Below are positions 1-8,360 of a stretch of 29,135 nt of DNA, piece after piece. Numbering within the stretch: position 1 is the first letter of the stretch; every line of letters starts with the position of its first letter. The notes under the pieces were generated by a model. The model was not told where the DNA came from. It did not search any database and saw only the letters and a list, made by a program, of their open reading frames with translations. This stretch comes from Bryobacterales bacterium. GTDB lineage: Bacteria > Acidobacteriota > Terriglobia > Bryobacterales > Bryobacteraceae. The stretch covers positions 1-29,135 of the forward strand of contig JAEUQE010000099.1 in NCBI GenBank assembly GCA_016789785.1, in the 5' to 3' direction. The position numbers and the translations under genes are program-made.

Positions 1-879
1 ATACCCGGCGCGCAGTTGCGTGCGATATGCGATGAATCGCCCGTCCGGAGAATAGGAGGGCGAGTTGTCGGCGCCACCGTTTACCGTGATGCGCTTGGGT
101 TCGGACACCGTCTCGCCCAGAGAAACCACGTAGAGTTCGGAGTTCGTGCTCAGCGCCTGATCGGCATCAGGATTCATCACGAAGCAAACTTCTTTGTTGT
201 CCGGAGCGATCGCGTAGTCATCGGCGCCACCAAGTGAGAACGGGGGCACGTGGCGATTTCCGGGAGACAGGTCCTTCGGCGTCCCACCTTCCACGGGCAC
301 CATCAGCAAGTGCTTGCGCCGGAGCCCTTCGAACTCGGACCAGTGGCGATAGAGCAGCGTCGTATAGATCCGTGCCTTCACCTTGCTCGCGCTCTCCGCA
401 TCCAGCCGCTTCTTGTTGCACGCATCATCGGGACACTCGGGATACACATCGCTGGTGAACAAGAGGAACTTGCCATCCGGCGAGAACATCACGCCCGACG
501 CTTCCGTTGACAGATTGGTCACCTGCTTCGCATTGCCGCCATCAGGATCCATCAGCCAGATCTGCGAAGAGCCGCTGCGATTCGAGATGTAGGCGATTCG
601 CTTTGAGTCGGGCGACCACCGCGGACGTTCATTCGCCGTTCCGTCACGCGTGATCATCTTTGGCTCACCACCATCCACAGGCACTACATAAATCTGCCGG
701 GGCTTGGTGTTCTTATCGAGATCAATGGTCTGCGCGACGAAGGCGACCGACTTGCCATCGGGAGAGAGTTGGGGCTCGCTGAGCCGCGTCATCCGCAGCA
801 TCGCCTGCACATCGAAGGGCTTCTTCTGGGCGAATCCGGGAGAGGCGGCGAACAGGAGGAACAAGGTCCAAAACCGCAT
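1..879 (-). CDS. S9-type prolyl oligopeptidase, N-terminal propeller (partial)
   Basis: The reading frame is open from an ATG at 879 to the left edge (293 residues), so the C-terminal catalytic domain lies outside the window. Residues 1-18 form a signal peptide ending near FAQ/KK, pointing to export. The rest is a beta-propeller with WD40-like PD40 units: SPDG at 39-42, SPDS at 89-92, SPDG at 133-136 and 277-280, each followed by the usual strand (for example VAFV, IAYIS, IAYRT). This layout is typical of acylaminoacyl-peptidase or dipeptidyl-peptidase-like S9 enzymes, whose propeller precedes an alpha/beta hydrolase domain. A TolB-like periplasmic protein or a propeller-amidohydrolase fusion cannot be excluded without the missing part. 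It is divergent from the sialidase-like gene, with 39 bp between the starts. Confidence 0.8.
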   Translation of the reverse strand, partial: MRFWTLFLLFAASPGFAQKKPFDVQAMLRMTRLSEPQLSPDGKSVAFVAQTIDLDKNTKPRQIYVVPVDGGEPKMITRDGTANERPRWSPDSKRIAYISNRSGSSQIWLMDPDGGNAKQVTNLSTEASGVMFSPDGKFLLFTSDVYPECPDDACNKKRLDAESASKVKARIYTTLLYRHWSEFEGLRRKHLLMVPVEGGTPKDLSPGNRHVPPFSLGGADDYAIAPDNKEVCFVMNPDADQALSTNSELYVVSLGETVSEPKRITVNGGADNSPSYSPDGRFIAYRTQLRAGY

Positions 880-918
880 ATTTCCGATTGTACCGAGCGT
901 GATAGACTCCCGAATGAA

Positions 919-1995
919 ATGTTCTTAACTATCGCTCTTTCCATGCTGTTGTCTCCCGCACAGGCGCAGCAAGTGGAGAAACACGTAGTGGTGTATCGCG
1001 AGACGGGACGCTTTGGTGGATGGCCCGCCAATCATGGCATCTGGGCATGGGGAAATGAAATTGTCGTGGGTCTGTCCGCGGCCTGGTATCAGAAGAAGGA
1101 CGACAATCGCCATCAGATGGATTCGAGCAAACCCGAGGAGCCTCGCCTCGCTCGCAGCATGGATGGTGGGAACACATGGACCGTCGAGGCCCCACCGAGC
1201 CTGCTGCCTCCCGAACAGGGTGGCAGGAAAGCAGAGCCGCTGCGCACGCCCATGCCGTTCACCAATCCCAATTTCATGATGACCATCCGGTTCAAGGACA
1301 TTCACCAGGGCGCTTCGTACTTGTTCTACTCCATCGATCGCGGCAAGACTTGGAATGGTCCGCATGAGTTTCCATTGTTCGGCCAGAAGGGTGTTGCCGC
1401 GCGCACGGACTACATTGTCAACGGGCCGAAGGATTGCTTCGTGTTCCTGACAGCGGCCAAGTCGAATGGCCGCGAAGGGCGTGTATTTGCTGCTCGCACC
1501 GTCGATGGCGGAGTGAACTGGAACTTCGTTGCCTGGGTCGGACCTGAGCCCGAAGGCTTCTCCATCATGCCGTCTTCGTTGCGCACTGGGCCGAAGCAGT
1601 TGCTCACCACCACGCGCGTGAAGCTGAATCAGAACAGGAGCTGGATCGAGCAATTCGATTCGGAAGACAACGGCGCAACCTGGAAATCCGCGGGCCCGAT
1701 CGCGGACACGGGATCGTTCAGCGGGAATCCTCCGAGCCTGATCAAGCTCAAGGACGGACGCCTTTGCCTGACCTATGGACGCCGCGACGCGCCGTTTCCA
1801 ATTGCGGCGAAGCTCTCAAGCGATGGCGGAAAAACATGGGGCAAGGAGATCATTCTGCGCGCTGATGCCGTGGCCTGGGACATGGGCTACGTTCGCAGCG
1901 TGCAGCGCTCCGACGGCAGGATCGTCACAACTTACTACTACAACGACCGCTCAGCGCCGGAGCGTTTCATCGCGGCCACCATCTGGAAGCCATAG
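919..1995 (+). CDS. Secreted sialidase-like (BNR/Asp-box) protein
   Basis: A 358-residue exported protein with the six-bladed propeller signature of the sialidase superfamily. The start at 919 gives a clean signal peptide (MFLTIALSMLLSPAQAQQ); the frame is open further upstream, but that part overlaps the divergent peptidase gene. Five Asp-boxes of the S-x-D-x-G-x-T-W type are visible: near residue 80 (MDGGNTW), 138 (SIDRGKTW), 194 (VDGGVNW), 248 (SEDNGATW) and 300 (SSDGGKTW). Sialidases hydrolyse terminal sialic acids, but in Acidobacteria and Planctomycetes such proteins often act on other glycans or have no proven activity. I did not identify the full arginine triad, so the substrate is open. 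It converges with the sugar isomerase gene 33 bp downstream. Confidence 0.82.
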   Translation: MFLTIALSMLLSPAQAQQVEKHVVVYRETGRFGGWPANHGIWAWGNEIVVGLSAAWYQKKDDNRHQMDSSKPEEPRLARSMDGGNTWTVEAPPSLLPPEQGGRKAEPLRTPMPFTNPNFMMTIRFKDIHQGASYLFYSIDRGKTWNGPHEFPLFGQKGVAARTDYIVNGPKDCFVFLTAAKSNGREGRVFAARTVDGGVNWNFVAWVGPEPEGFSIMPSSLRTGPKQLLTTTRVKLNQNRSWIEQFDSEDNGATWKSAGPIADTGSFSGNPPSLIKLKDGRLCLTYGRRDAPFPIAAKLSSDGGKTWGKEIILRADAVAWDMGYVRSVQRSDGRIVTTYYYNDRSAPERFIAATIWKP

Positions 1996-2028
1996 AATTT
2001 GACAAGAGCGAACTTCACGAGCGCGCGC

Positions 2029-2859
2029 CTAGCCGCGCAACTCCTCCAACAACACCACCGCCGACGCCATGTCCGCATATCGCTGCTGCAGATCCTCCAC
2101 TTCGCGCTCGATGTTCATCGCGCCCTTGTAGCCGATCTCCTTCAACTTCGCCACAAAGCGAGGCATGCCCACTGAACCCTGCCCCAGGGGTTGCTCCGTC
2201 CCAAGCGCACCGGGCTTGTCCTTCGGCGGCCAATTGCCATCCTTGGCGTGCACGCTGATCACGTGCGGCGCAAGAATGCCGAGCGCTTCAATCGGATCGC
2301 CCGTGCCGTAGAGAATCATGTTCGCGGGATCGAAGTTGATGCCAAGATTGTCGCGATCCACTTCCTTGAAGAAGTGCAGCAACGTCTGCGCCGGCTCCTG
2401 CCCCGTCTCCAATGCGAACGTCTGGCCGTTCTTCTTGGCGTGATCACAGATGCGGCGCACCATGTCGCGCACCGCGATGAAATCGGGATTCGAAGTATCC
2501 TCCGGCACGAACCCGATGTGACAAGCGATGCTCTTCACACCGATGGCGGCGGCGAAGTCACTCACCTCGATCGTGCGGGCTTCGCGTTCGGCGCGCGTGG
2601 CGGGAGGAATGAATCCAACCGTGCGCTCCACCGTCGGGATGTCCGCGTAGTTCTCGCCATTGTAGGCGCAGAAGACAGTGAAAAGCGTGAAGTCGTGTTC
2701 AGCCAGTTCCTTCTTCCATCGTTCGGCGGCCCCCGTCAGGTTCACATCTCCCGCGATCCCGAGTTGTCCGCACGAGACGCCCAGCGCCTTGATGACGGGT
2801 AGCGGATCACGCACCGCCCAGAACATCGCGCCGACTTCCAGATCTCTCAAAACTGGCAT
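2029..2859 (-). CDS. Sugar phosphate isomerase/epimerase (xylose isomerase-like TIM barrel)
   Basis: A 276-residue protein of the AP-endonuclease-2/xylose-isomerase-like TIM barrel family, with no signal peptide. Likely metal ligands occur in the expected order at strand ends: E151 (ALETGQE), D177 (NFDPAN), H204 (SVHAKD) and E251 (NIERE); H114 (ACHIGF) may bind substrate. Such enzymes isomerise or epimerise sugars or keto-sugars using a divalent metal. The ATG overlaps the last 13 bases of the upstream dehydrogenase gene, so the two are probably translationally coupled and act on one sugar or inositol-like substrate, a common pairing. An internal ATG at codon 12 is possible but would cut into the first strand. 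The substrate cannot be told from sequence. Confidence 0.88.
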   Translation of the reverse strand: MPVLRDLEVGAMFWAVRDPLPVIKALGVSCGQLGIAGDVNLTGAAERWKKELAEHDFTLFTVFCAYNGENYADIPTVERTVGFIPPATRAEREARTIEVSDFAAAIGVKSIACHIGFVPEDTSNPDFIAVRDMVRRICDHAKKNGQTFALETGQEPAQTLLHFFKEVDRDNLGINFDPANMILYGTGDPIEALGILAPHVISVHAKDGNWPPKDKPGALGTEQPLGQGSVGMPRFVAKLKEIGYKGAMNIEREVEDLQQRYADMASAVVLLEELRG

Positions 2860-3854
2860 TTCACTTTTTCTCCATTCTTCGAACGCGCTTCTTCAAACAG
2901 CTTGGTCAACTTTACGGCATCGGCGGAGTCTTTCGGCAGACAGCGCTCGGGTTGCTTCCCTGAAGAGGCGCATTCCACGAAGTACTCGATTTCGGCCTGG
3001 TAGCCATCCTTCTCCGCTTCTGGCAATTGCTCCGCTTCGCCGTCCGACCGGTAAAGCGTGGGTGGCCGTCCAGCCGAACTGTACTCCACCGCGCCACCGT
3101 CGGCAACCACCGTGTACTCCATCGAGAACGGGTAGGCCTTCGGATGATGCCACCCGCCCGTGATGGTCGCCGTGAAACCGCCATAGTAGAGCTGAGCTTC
3201 CACCACATCAATTCCCGCGGGCAGATTCTCATAACCCGTGGCCGACACGGCTTCCGGCAACCCGAATTTCTGAATGCACTGATCCGTGTCGTGAATCACC
3301 AGATCGAAGACACCACCTCCGGAGTTGCTCTTATCCACGTGCCACTTCGCCCATGCCGGGCCCGCGCATCGTCTGCGGAACAGCGCACTGCGCACCGTGC
3401 CCAACCGCGGCAACACTTCACCCAGCGCGAGATACGCGGGGAAGAACCGCAACACTTGCGCAGTCATGAGGATCCTGCCGGCTTTCTCCGCTTCGCGCAT
3501 CATCGCGTCGCATTCTTCGCCGTTCAACCCCATGGGCTTCTCCACCAGCACGTGCTTGCCGGCGCGCAAAGCAGCGATGGCGGCGGCCGCATGCAGATGC
3601 GTCGGAAGACACAGATCCACCGCGTCCACATTCGGATCCTGCACACAGCTTTCCCAATTGGTGTGCTTGGCCACACCCGTGAAATCCATCTTTTCCCCGG
3701 GCCCGCCCAGGTTGCCTTCAATCGAACTCAGATCCCCGGAAAGCTTCACCGGATCGTCACTGGCGACGGCGGCAAGCGTCACGCCAGGAATGTTCTTGAT
3801 GGCCTTCACATGCACCATGCCCATGAAGCCCAAACCCGCAACAGCGATTCGCAT
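2847..3854 (-). CDS. Gfo/Idh/MocA family oxidoreductase
   Basis: A 335-residue NAD(P)-dependent dehydrogenase. The N-terminal Rossmann fold begins at residue 1 with GLGFMG (7-12), and the family signature EKP is at 105-107 (VLVEKPMG). The second domain has the substrate segment FDLVIHDTD (183-191), with the usual catalytic Asp/His pair. There is no Tat or Sec signal, so it is cytoplasmic, unlike many acidobacterial paralogues. It is the first gene of a two-gene minus-strand operon with the TIM-barrel isomerase (13-base overlap), which suggests a pathway that oxidises and isomerises a sugar, inositol or sugar acid. It is divergent from the threonine-aldolase-like gene, with 47 bp between the starts, so both promoters must lie there or inside the coding sequences. 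Confidence 0.9.
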   Translation of the reverse strand: MRIAVAGLGFMGMVHVKAIKNIPGVTLAAVASDDPVKLSGDLSSIEGNLGGPGEKMDFTGVAKHTNWESCVQDPNVDAVDLCLPTHLHAAAAIAALRAGKHVLVEKPMGLNGEECDAMMREAEKAGRILMTAQVLRFFPAYLALGEVLPRLGTVRSALFRRRCAGPAWAKWHVDKSNSGGGVFDLVIHDTDQCIQKFGLPEAVSATGYENLPAGIDVVEAQLYYGGFTATITGGWHHPKAYPFSMEYTVVADGGAVEYSSAGRPPTLYRSDGEAEQLPEAEKDGYQAEIEYFVECASSGKQPERCLPKDSADAVKLTKLFEEARSKNGEKVKCQF

Positions 3855-3901
3855 AAGAGAATCATGTTACCATTCGCCCAGCAGAGAGGGCTTTCACCAG
3901 A

Positions 3902-5014
3902 ATGCACCGCCGGAACTTCTTTCAAATGGCCGCGGCCACAGGCATTGCCGCCGCCCCTGCCATGCCTGCGCCGGAAGCGGATGCAGGTGCCGACCCACAG
4001 GTGATCGCCATGGGTGATGGCATTCCGCACTCGACCCGCCAGTATTCCCAGTTGCTGGCGAAACTCGAAATCGAAGCCGACAACTATTCCCAGAACGGTG
4101 TTGTCGGCACGCTGGAGAAGAAGTTCGCCTCACTGCTGGGCAAGGAGTACGCGGTGTTTCTCCCGACGGGGACACTCGCCAATCATCTTGCCGTGCGGAT
4201 GCTCGCGGGCAACCGGCGGCGAGTGCTAGTGCAGGCCGATAGTCATCTCTACAACGATTGTGGCGACTGTGCGCAGACGCTGAGCGGGCTGAATCTAGCG
4301 CCACTATCTGCAATGACGCTCGAAGCCGTGGAGTCCGAAATGAATCGCGCGGCAACGGGCCGCGTAGCATCACCTGTTGGGGCTCTACAGATCGAAACAC
4401 CAGTCCGGCGGCGCACCGGCCAAATGGTGGACTTCGGCGAGATGCGCAAGATCTGCGGCTATTTGCGGGAGCGCAACGTGGGTCTTCATTTGGACGGCGC
4501 AAGGCTATTCATCGGATCGGCCTACACGGGCGTCTCCGCGAACGAGTATGCGGCGCTGTTCGACACCGTGTACGTTTCCCTGTACAAGTACTTCAACGCG
4601 GCGAGCGGCGCGGTACTGGCGGGCCCCAAAACATTACTCGAGAATTTGTTTCACACCCGCCGGATGTTCGGCGGCGGGCTCCACCACGCGTGGCCGTTCG
4701 CGGCTGTCGCACTCCACTATCTGGAAGACTTCGAGCAGCGGTTTCGCAAGGCCGTGGAGTGTTCCGAAAAAGTGATTGCGGTGCTCGCGAAGGACGCCAA
4801 CTTCGAAATCGAGCGCATCCCTCAAGGAACGAACCTGTTTCGGTTTCGCGTGCGCGGCGTGAACGCGGCGATTTACCAGCAGCGGCTGGAAAGCGCCGGA
4901 GTCAGCACACGAGCACCGGAGAGCGGCGAGTGGTACACGCTGGCGGTGAACGAGACATGGAATCGTCTCCCGCCAGATCAGATCGTGACCGTGTTTCGCA
5001 ATGCCCTCGGATAG
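3902..5014 (+). CDS. Tat-exported threonine aldolase-like PLP enzyme
   Basis: A 370-residue fold-type I PLP enzyme of the beta-eliminating lyase/low-specificity threonine aldolase family. Visible landmarks are GTLAN (90-94) for phosphate binding, H115 (DSHLY) stacking on the PLP ring, D198 (LHLDGAR) for the pyridine nitrogen and K229 (VSLYKYF) for the Schiff base. The family cleaves beta-hydroxy amino acids such as threonine to glycine and an aldehyde. Unusually, it starts with a twin-arginine leader (HRRNFFQMAAATGIAAAP), implying export of the folded, cofactor-loaded enzyme. Its stop codon lies inside an inverted repeat, followed by an unknown 125-aa gene and a Tat-exported DUF1080 protein on the same strand. 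Related lyases of the same fold are possible. Confidence 0.85.
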   Translation: MHRRNFFQMAAATGIAAAPAMPAPEADAGADPQVIAMGDGIPHSTRQYSQLLAKLEIEADNYSQNGVVGTLEKKFASLLGKEYAVFLPTGTLANHLAVRMLAGNRRRVLVQADSHLYNDCGDCAQTLSGLNLAPLSAMTLEAVESEMNRAATGRVASPVGALQIETPVRRRTGQMVDFGEMRKICGYLRERNVGLHLDGARLFIGSAYTGVSANEYAALFDTVYVSLYKYFNAASGAVLAGPKTLLENLFHTRRMFGGGLHHAWPFAAVALHYLEDFEQRFRKAVECSEKVIAVLAKDANFEIERIPQGTNLFRFRVRGVNAAIYQQRLESAGVSTRAPESGEWYTLAVNETWNRLPPDQIVTVFRNALG

Positions 5015-5073
5015 CTGACAGGTGCGACTGAGATCTGGGAACTGAAGGCTGAGAGCTGAGGCCTGACAGCTAT
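5011..5073. repeat. Imperfect inverted repeat around CTGA-rich repeats
   Basis: Arms atagctgacagg (5011-5022) and cctgacagctat (5062-5073) pair over 12 bases with a single A-A mismatch. The interior (5027-5061) is a run of loosely repeated ctga/gctgag units. It contains the stop codon of the upstream gene and ends 16 bases before the next ATG. There is no T-run, so it is not a classical terminator. It may be an interspersed repeat or an RNA hairpin that moderates expression of the downstream genes. Confidence 0.6.
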
Positions 5074-5089
5074 CGTAAAATGGTGAGGA

Positions 5090-5467
5090 ATGATCGACAA
5101 TCCGCGTAAGTTCACCGCCGGGCCGGATCCCTTCGGCCGCAAGTGGGAGGTTGTGTTCCGCTGGCAGCAGAACGGCATCTCCATTCGCCACGCCGACACC
5201 ATCGACAACAAGTTCGAACTCACCGCCGATGACGGCACCCTCATGGACAAGGTGATCGCCGTGAACCATATTGACGCGCTTGCCGTGGCCAAAAAGATCG
5301 GCCGCGAGGTTTCCGATTCGTGGCTGATGCGCATCGCAGCCGAGCACATCCTCACCATCGTCGACTCGTGGGAAGATGCCGAAGCCGTGCTGGTGACCTT
5401 GTCACTCGAACAGCTGGAGGCGCAAGCACTGAAGCTGCAGTCCGCCTTGGCGGCCGCGAAAGCGTAA
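5090..5467 (+). CDS. Conserved-looking hypothetical protein, 125 aa
   Basis: I do not recognise this protein. It is 125 residues with no signal peptide or membrane segment, so probably cytoplasmic. The N-terminal half looks beta-rich (KWEVVFRWQ, ISIRHADTI, KFELTADDG) and the C-terminal half is helical, ending in an Ala/Leu-rich helix (LEQLEAQALKLQSALAAAKA). There are no cysteines and no obvious catalytic motif. The start codon is preceded by ggtgagga almost directly abutting the ATG. The stop is only 5 bases from the start of the DUF1080 gene, so the two are almost certainly co-transcribed, but the partner does not reveal a function. Clean codon use and tight packing argue that it is a real gene. 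Confidence 0.75.
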   Translation: MIDNPRKFTAGPDPFGRKWEVVFRWQQNGISIRHADTIDNKFELTADDGTLMDKVIAVNHIDALAVAKKIGREVSDSWLMRIAAEHILTIVDSWEDAEAVLVTLSLEQLEAQALKLQSALAAAKA

Positions 5468-5472
5468 CACCC

Positions 5473-6609
5473 ATGCGACGCCGAGACTTTCTCGCTCTGC
5501 CCGCAACGCTGCCGATGGCGCAACGCGCGGCGGCCGCCGAAACCGAAGCGGGATTCGTCCCGCTGTTTGACGGAAGCACGCTGAAGGGCTGGCAAATCCG
5601 AGAAGGTCCCTCCACAGCGTTTCACGTGGTGGACGGCGCCATCACCGTCCATCCGAGCGCAAACTTCCCCACCTGGCTACGATCGGCAAAGCAGTACGAG
5701 AACTTCGACTTTCGTGGCGAGTTCTTTCTCAAGGGCTGGATGGATTCCGGCATCTATCTGCATGCTCCCGAACACGGGCGCAACACGTGGTGCGGCATGT
5801 CCGTGAAGCTCTTTCACCAGCAGGAAGCGAAGCCGACCCCCTATTCGTGCGGCGCCGTGTTTCCCGTGGTTGCGCCTTCGCAAGTGAAGGTCAACAACAA
5901 GGGCGAGTGGAACACGTTCCGCATCGTGTGCGACTGGCCGAGATTCCAGGTGTGGATGAACGATACACAGGTGCAGGATCTCGACATGGAGTCCGTCCCT
6001 GAACTGAAGCATCGTTTGCGCAGCGGCTATCTGGGGTTTGAATCTCTCTCCTATCCGATTCGTTTCCGCAATCTGCGGATCCGCGAGTTGCCTTCGAAGG
6101 ACAAGTGGCAGCCGCTGTTTGAAACGGCGGCGGATCTTACCAACTGGACCATATCCGAGGGCAAGCCGGTCTATGAAGCGATCGGCAATGTGCTGCGTCT
6201 GGAAGGGCTGGGCCACATCGCGACTCGCGCCAAGTATCGCGATTTCGCACTGCAGACCTACATCCGCACCAGCCGCTGGCACAATGGCGGCGTTGTCTTT
6301 CGCAGTTCGGGAGGCGGCACCCGTGCCACGCGCCACTATGAGATTCAGCTTCACAACGTGGAAGGTGCGCACTTCCCCACCGGCTCACTCTACCATCACA
6401 AGCGCGCCGTGTATCCACGAATCGCCGATGAGCAATGGTGGCTGTTCCAACTGATCGCGCAAGGGCGCAACCTGGTGATCCGGATCAACGGCGAGAATGT
6501 GCTCGAGTACGCTGATCTGGAAAATGCCGACGAGGGCTTGATTGAGTTGCAGGCCCACCACACCGGCACGTGGGCGGAGTTCAAGCACCTGCGCATCAAG
6601 CCGCTGTAG
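5473..6609 (+). CDS. Tat-exported double DUF1080 protein (3-keto-disaccharide hydrolase family)
   Basis: A 378-residue protein with a twin-arginine leader (MRRRDFLALPATLPMAQRAA), so predicted to be exported. It holds two tandem copies of the DUF1080/LamG-like jellyroll: the first opens with FVPLFDGSTLKGWQI near residue 36 and the second with WQPLFETAADLTNWTI in the middle of the protein. Family members bind or hydrolyse carbohydrates, and some cleave 3-keto-glucosides made by Gfo/Idh/MocA enzymes. The divergent dehydrogenase-isomerase pair nearby makes a 3-keto-sugar route possible, but this is inference. The frame is open upstream, but the ATG at 5473 is chosen because it gives the Tat motif and lies 5 bases after the preceding stop. 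The second domain is less canonical (FETA for FDGS) and may only bind. Confidence 0.85.
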   Translation: MRRRDFLALPATLPMAQRAAAAETEAGFVPLFDGSTLKGWQIREGPSTAFHVVDGAITVHPSANFPTWLRSAKQYENFDFRGEFFLKGWMDSGIYLHAPEHGRNTWCGMSVKLFHQQEAKPTPYSCGAVFPVVAPSQVKVNNKGEWNTFRIVCDWPRFQVWMNDTQVQDLDMESVPELKHRLRSGYLGFESLSYPIRFRNLRIRELPSKDKWQPLFETAADLTNWTISEGKPVYEAIGNVLRLEGLGHIATRAKYRDFALQTYIRTSRWHNGGVVFRSSGGGTRATRHYEIQLHNVEGAHFPTGSLYHHKRAVYPRIADEQWWLFQLIAQGRNLVIRINGENVLEYADLENADEGLIELQAHHTGTWAEFKHLRIKPL

Positions 6610-7006
6610 AGATACCGGTCAGGTATCTGCTCTCCGCATCGTGCACAACAAGTTCGGCCCTGCCGTTGACAGAGCGGAATTTCTCGCAGGTCGATTATGG
6701 GCGAACCCAATCATGCTGATCTTGCCTGACTGATCTGGTCCAGCTTGAATCATCTCCGCATTGTAAGGCTCGGGGGTCCGCATGGATGTACCGCAAGAAC
6801 TGCCTACGGAGGAGAGATTGACGTTCACCGGCAAACACACCGCGAGCCGGTGACCCGAGTCAGGGCACCCCTTGCTGAATCTCTCAACAGTGTGTGAAAT
6901 CACGATGATTGCGTGAAAACCCGCATTCCTCTACACGCTGCTGGCTCGCTACACTCAACGTCAGGAACCGCTTTGGTTTGGCAATCCGTTTGCCCGGAAC
7001 TGAGGC
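6610..7006. other. Gene-poor region, no supported gene
   Basis: About 400 bases between the DUF1080 gene and the 81-aa gene. Short frames exist on both strands (for example 6619-6903 minus, 94 codons), but their codon third positions are less GC-rich than in neighbouring genes and I recognise no domain. It may be regulatory sequence, a decayed gene or the site of an old deletion. No clear terminator hairpin or promoter pair stands out. Confidence 0.5.
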
Positions 7007-7252
7007 ATGAGCGACAGTCCATTCCTCAACAGCCTGATCGGCAAGCCCGTCCGTATCGTGTGCCGGGACCAGGTGCCCGCCACGGATTCGCCCCTCGTGC
7101 TTCGGGAGGTCTCGCACCTTGGCCTGGTCGCCGACGATTCGCACGACTCCCACTTCTTTGCCTGGCAGGAAGTTGTGGAAGTGGTGACGCCGGATGAACC
7201 GGCCGGGTCGGAAGCCGGCATTCTGGCATGCTTCACCGAGTGCGGCGTCTAG
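7007..7252 (+). CDS. Small hypothetical protein, 81 aa
   Basis: I do not recognise this protein. Its 81 residues alternate short beta-like stretches (PVRIVCRD, LVLREVSHLGLVADD, FFAWQEVVEVV) in a pattern that could make a small barrel of the Sm/SH3 type, but this is a guess. It is acidic with no signal peptide. The gene stands alone: the nearest plus-strand gene ends 397 bases upstream, and the SDR gene converges on it from 7469. The start has only a weak upstream purine stretch (ctgagg, nearly touching the ATG). Codon use matches its neighbours better than the flanking non-coding DNA does, which is the main reason to keep it. Confidence 0.55.
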   Translation: MSDSPFLNSLIGKPVRIVCRDQVPATDSPLVLREVSHLGLVADDSHDSHFFAWQEVVEVVTPDEPAGSEAGILACFTECGV

Positions 7253-7468
7253 CGCAGCTTTTCAACGATCAGCTTCGAATCCGCGCGGAGGGGAGAGATC
7301 TCTTTCCCGGAACCGGTGCAGGTCATGGCGCGATTGAGTGGTCTGTTCACCCCTCCGTCCCGTACATAGCGGAGGATCTCTTGAGTTTGACTTGGCGAAC
7401 TTGGCGGCTTCCATGAGCAATGCATCTGATGCCGGAAGCCGATTGCCTCGCCGGTCTGAGGAGCCTCG
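7253..7468. other. Intergenic region with a short 9-bp tandem unit
   Basis: This convergent gap holds a 10-bp palindrome (agagatctct, 7294-7303) and a tandem pair of related 9-mers (cttggcgaa, cttggcggc at 7391-7408). No coding region or T-rich terminator is evident. Confidence 0.4.
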
Positions 7469-8251
7469 CTAGATCGTCATTGCCAGGAAACCGCCATCGA
7501 CCCGCAGAATCGAGCCCGTCACAAAGCCGGAAGCCTTCGGCGAGGCAAGATACACTGCGGCGCCCACCAGTTCCTCGGCCTCTCCAAAGCGGTGCATGGG
7601 CGTGTGACGCATGATGCTCGCCACACGATCCTCGGTCAGAATCCGGCGGTTCTGCTCCGCCGGGAAGAAGCCGGGTAGAATTGCGTTGACCCGCACACCA
7701 TGGGGCGCGAAGTCCTGTGCCAGAAACATCGTGATCTGGTTCACCCCAGCCTTTGCCACCGCATAAGTCATCACTTTGGACAGCGGTGGGCCGGACGATG
7801 CCGACGAAATGTTGATGATCGATCCCTTGCCCTGCGCCACCATCAGCTTCCCGAACACCTGGCAGGCGAAGAACACGCTCTTCAGATCCACGTCCAGGAT
7901 TCTTTGCCATTCTGCTTCGGTGATGTCGAAGAACGGCGTTGCGGAGTTGATTCCGGCGGCGTTGACCAGGACATCCACCTCACCGAACTCCGCCAGGACG
8001 CCGTCGCGGGCCGCTTCCAGGTTGTGCTTGCTGGTCGCATCACACTCAAGCGCGAGGGAACGCCGGCCGAGTTCCGCGATCGCAGCAGCTCGCTTCTGTG
8101 CGTTGCCGAGATTGTTGTCGAGGATGGCGACGCTCGCGCCCGCATTCGCCAAACCCATCGCCATGGTGCCCGCGAGGACGCCTCCACCGCCGATCACAAC
8201 CGCTGTCAACCCATCCAGGGAAAAGAGAGAATCACCGTTGGTGCCGGACAT
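7469..8251 (-). CDS. SDR family oxidoreductase
   Basis: A 260-residue short-chain dehydrogenase/reductase of the classical type. After a short lead the nucleotide-binding turn reads GGGGVLAG, a variant of TGxxxGxG also seen in D-mannonate/fructuronate-type SDRs. The NAAG motif appears as NAAGIN, the catalytic Ser is in NISSASSG, and the Tyr-Lys pair is YAVAK. The C-terminus ([14 protein letters not shown]) is the typical SDR end. The longer frame reaching 8395 is rejected because its extra 48 residues overlap the divergent promoter region and show no fold; the ATG at 8251 starts just before the first strand. It probably oxidises or reduces a sugar acid or polyol, but the substrate is inferred only from the glycine-rich variant. 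It is divergent from the acyl-CoA mutase gene. Confidence 0.88.
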   Translation of the reverse strand: MSGTNGDSLFSLDGLTAVVIGGGGVLAGTMAMGLANAGASVAILDNNLGNAQKRAAAIAELGRRSLALECDATSKHNLEAARDGVLAEFGEVDVLVNAAGINSATPFFDITEAEWQRILDVDLKSVFFACQVFGKLMVAQGKGSIINISSASSGPPLSKVMTYAVAKAGVNQITMFLAQDFAPHGVRVNAILPGFFPAEQNRRILTEDRVASIMRHTPMHRFGEAEELVGAAVYLASPKASGFVTGSILRVDGGFLAMTI

Positions 8252-8360
8252 ATCTCCGAACAAAGAGCAATCCGAGCGCCAAAGCGAGTCTTCGGGGTTG
8301 ACGCGGACTGCGCCAGCAACATTGAGCGGCCACAAGCCCCCGCCGCGCGATAATGAACGA

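Noticed and set aside
6619..6903. 94-codon minus-strand frame as a possible gene
   Set aside because: Codon third positions are less GC-rich than in the neighbours, no ribosome binding site or recognised domain; left as non-coding.
7294..7303. Palindrome agagatctct as an operator or terminator
   Set aside because: Ten-base palindromes occur by chance in a window this size, and it is not next to a promoter or T-run.
7776..8360. 195-codon N-terminal extension of the mutase frame
   Set aside because: It overlaps the SDR gene on the opposite strand and is Ser/Pro/Arg-rich; mutase homology begins only after 8361.
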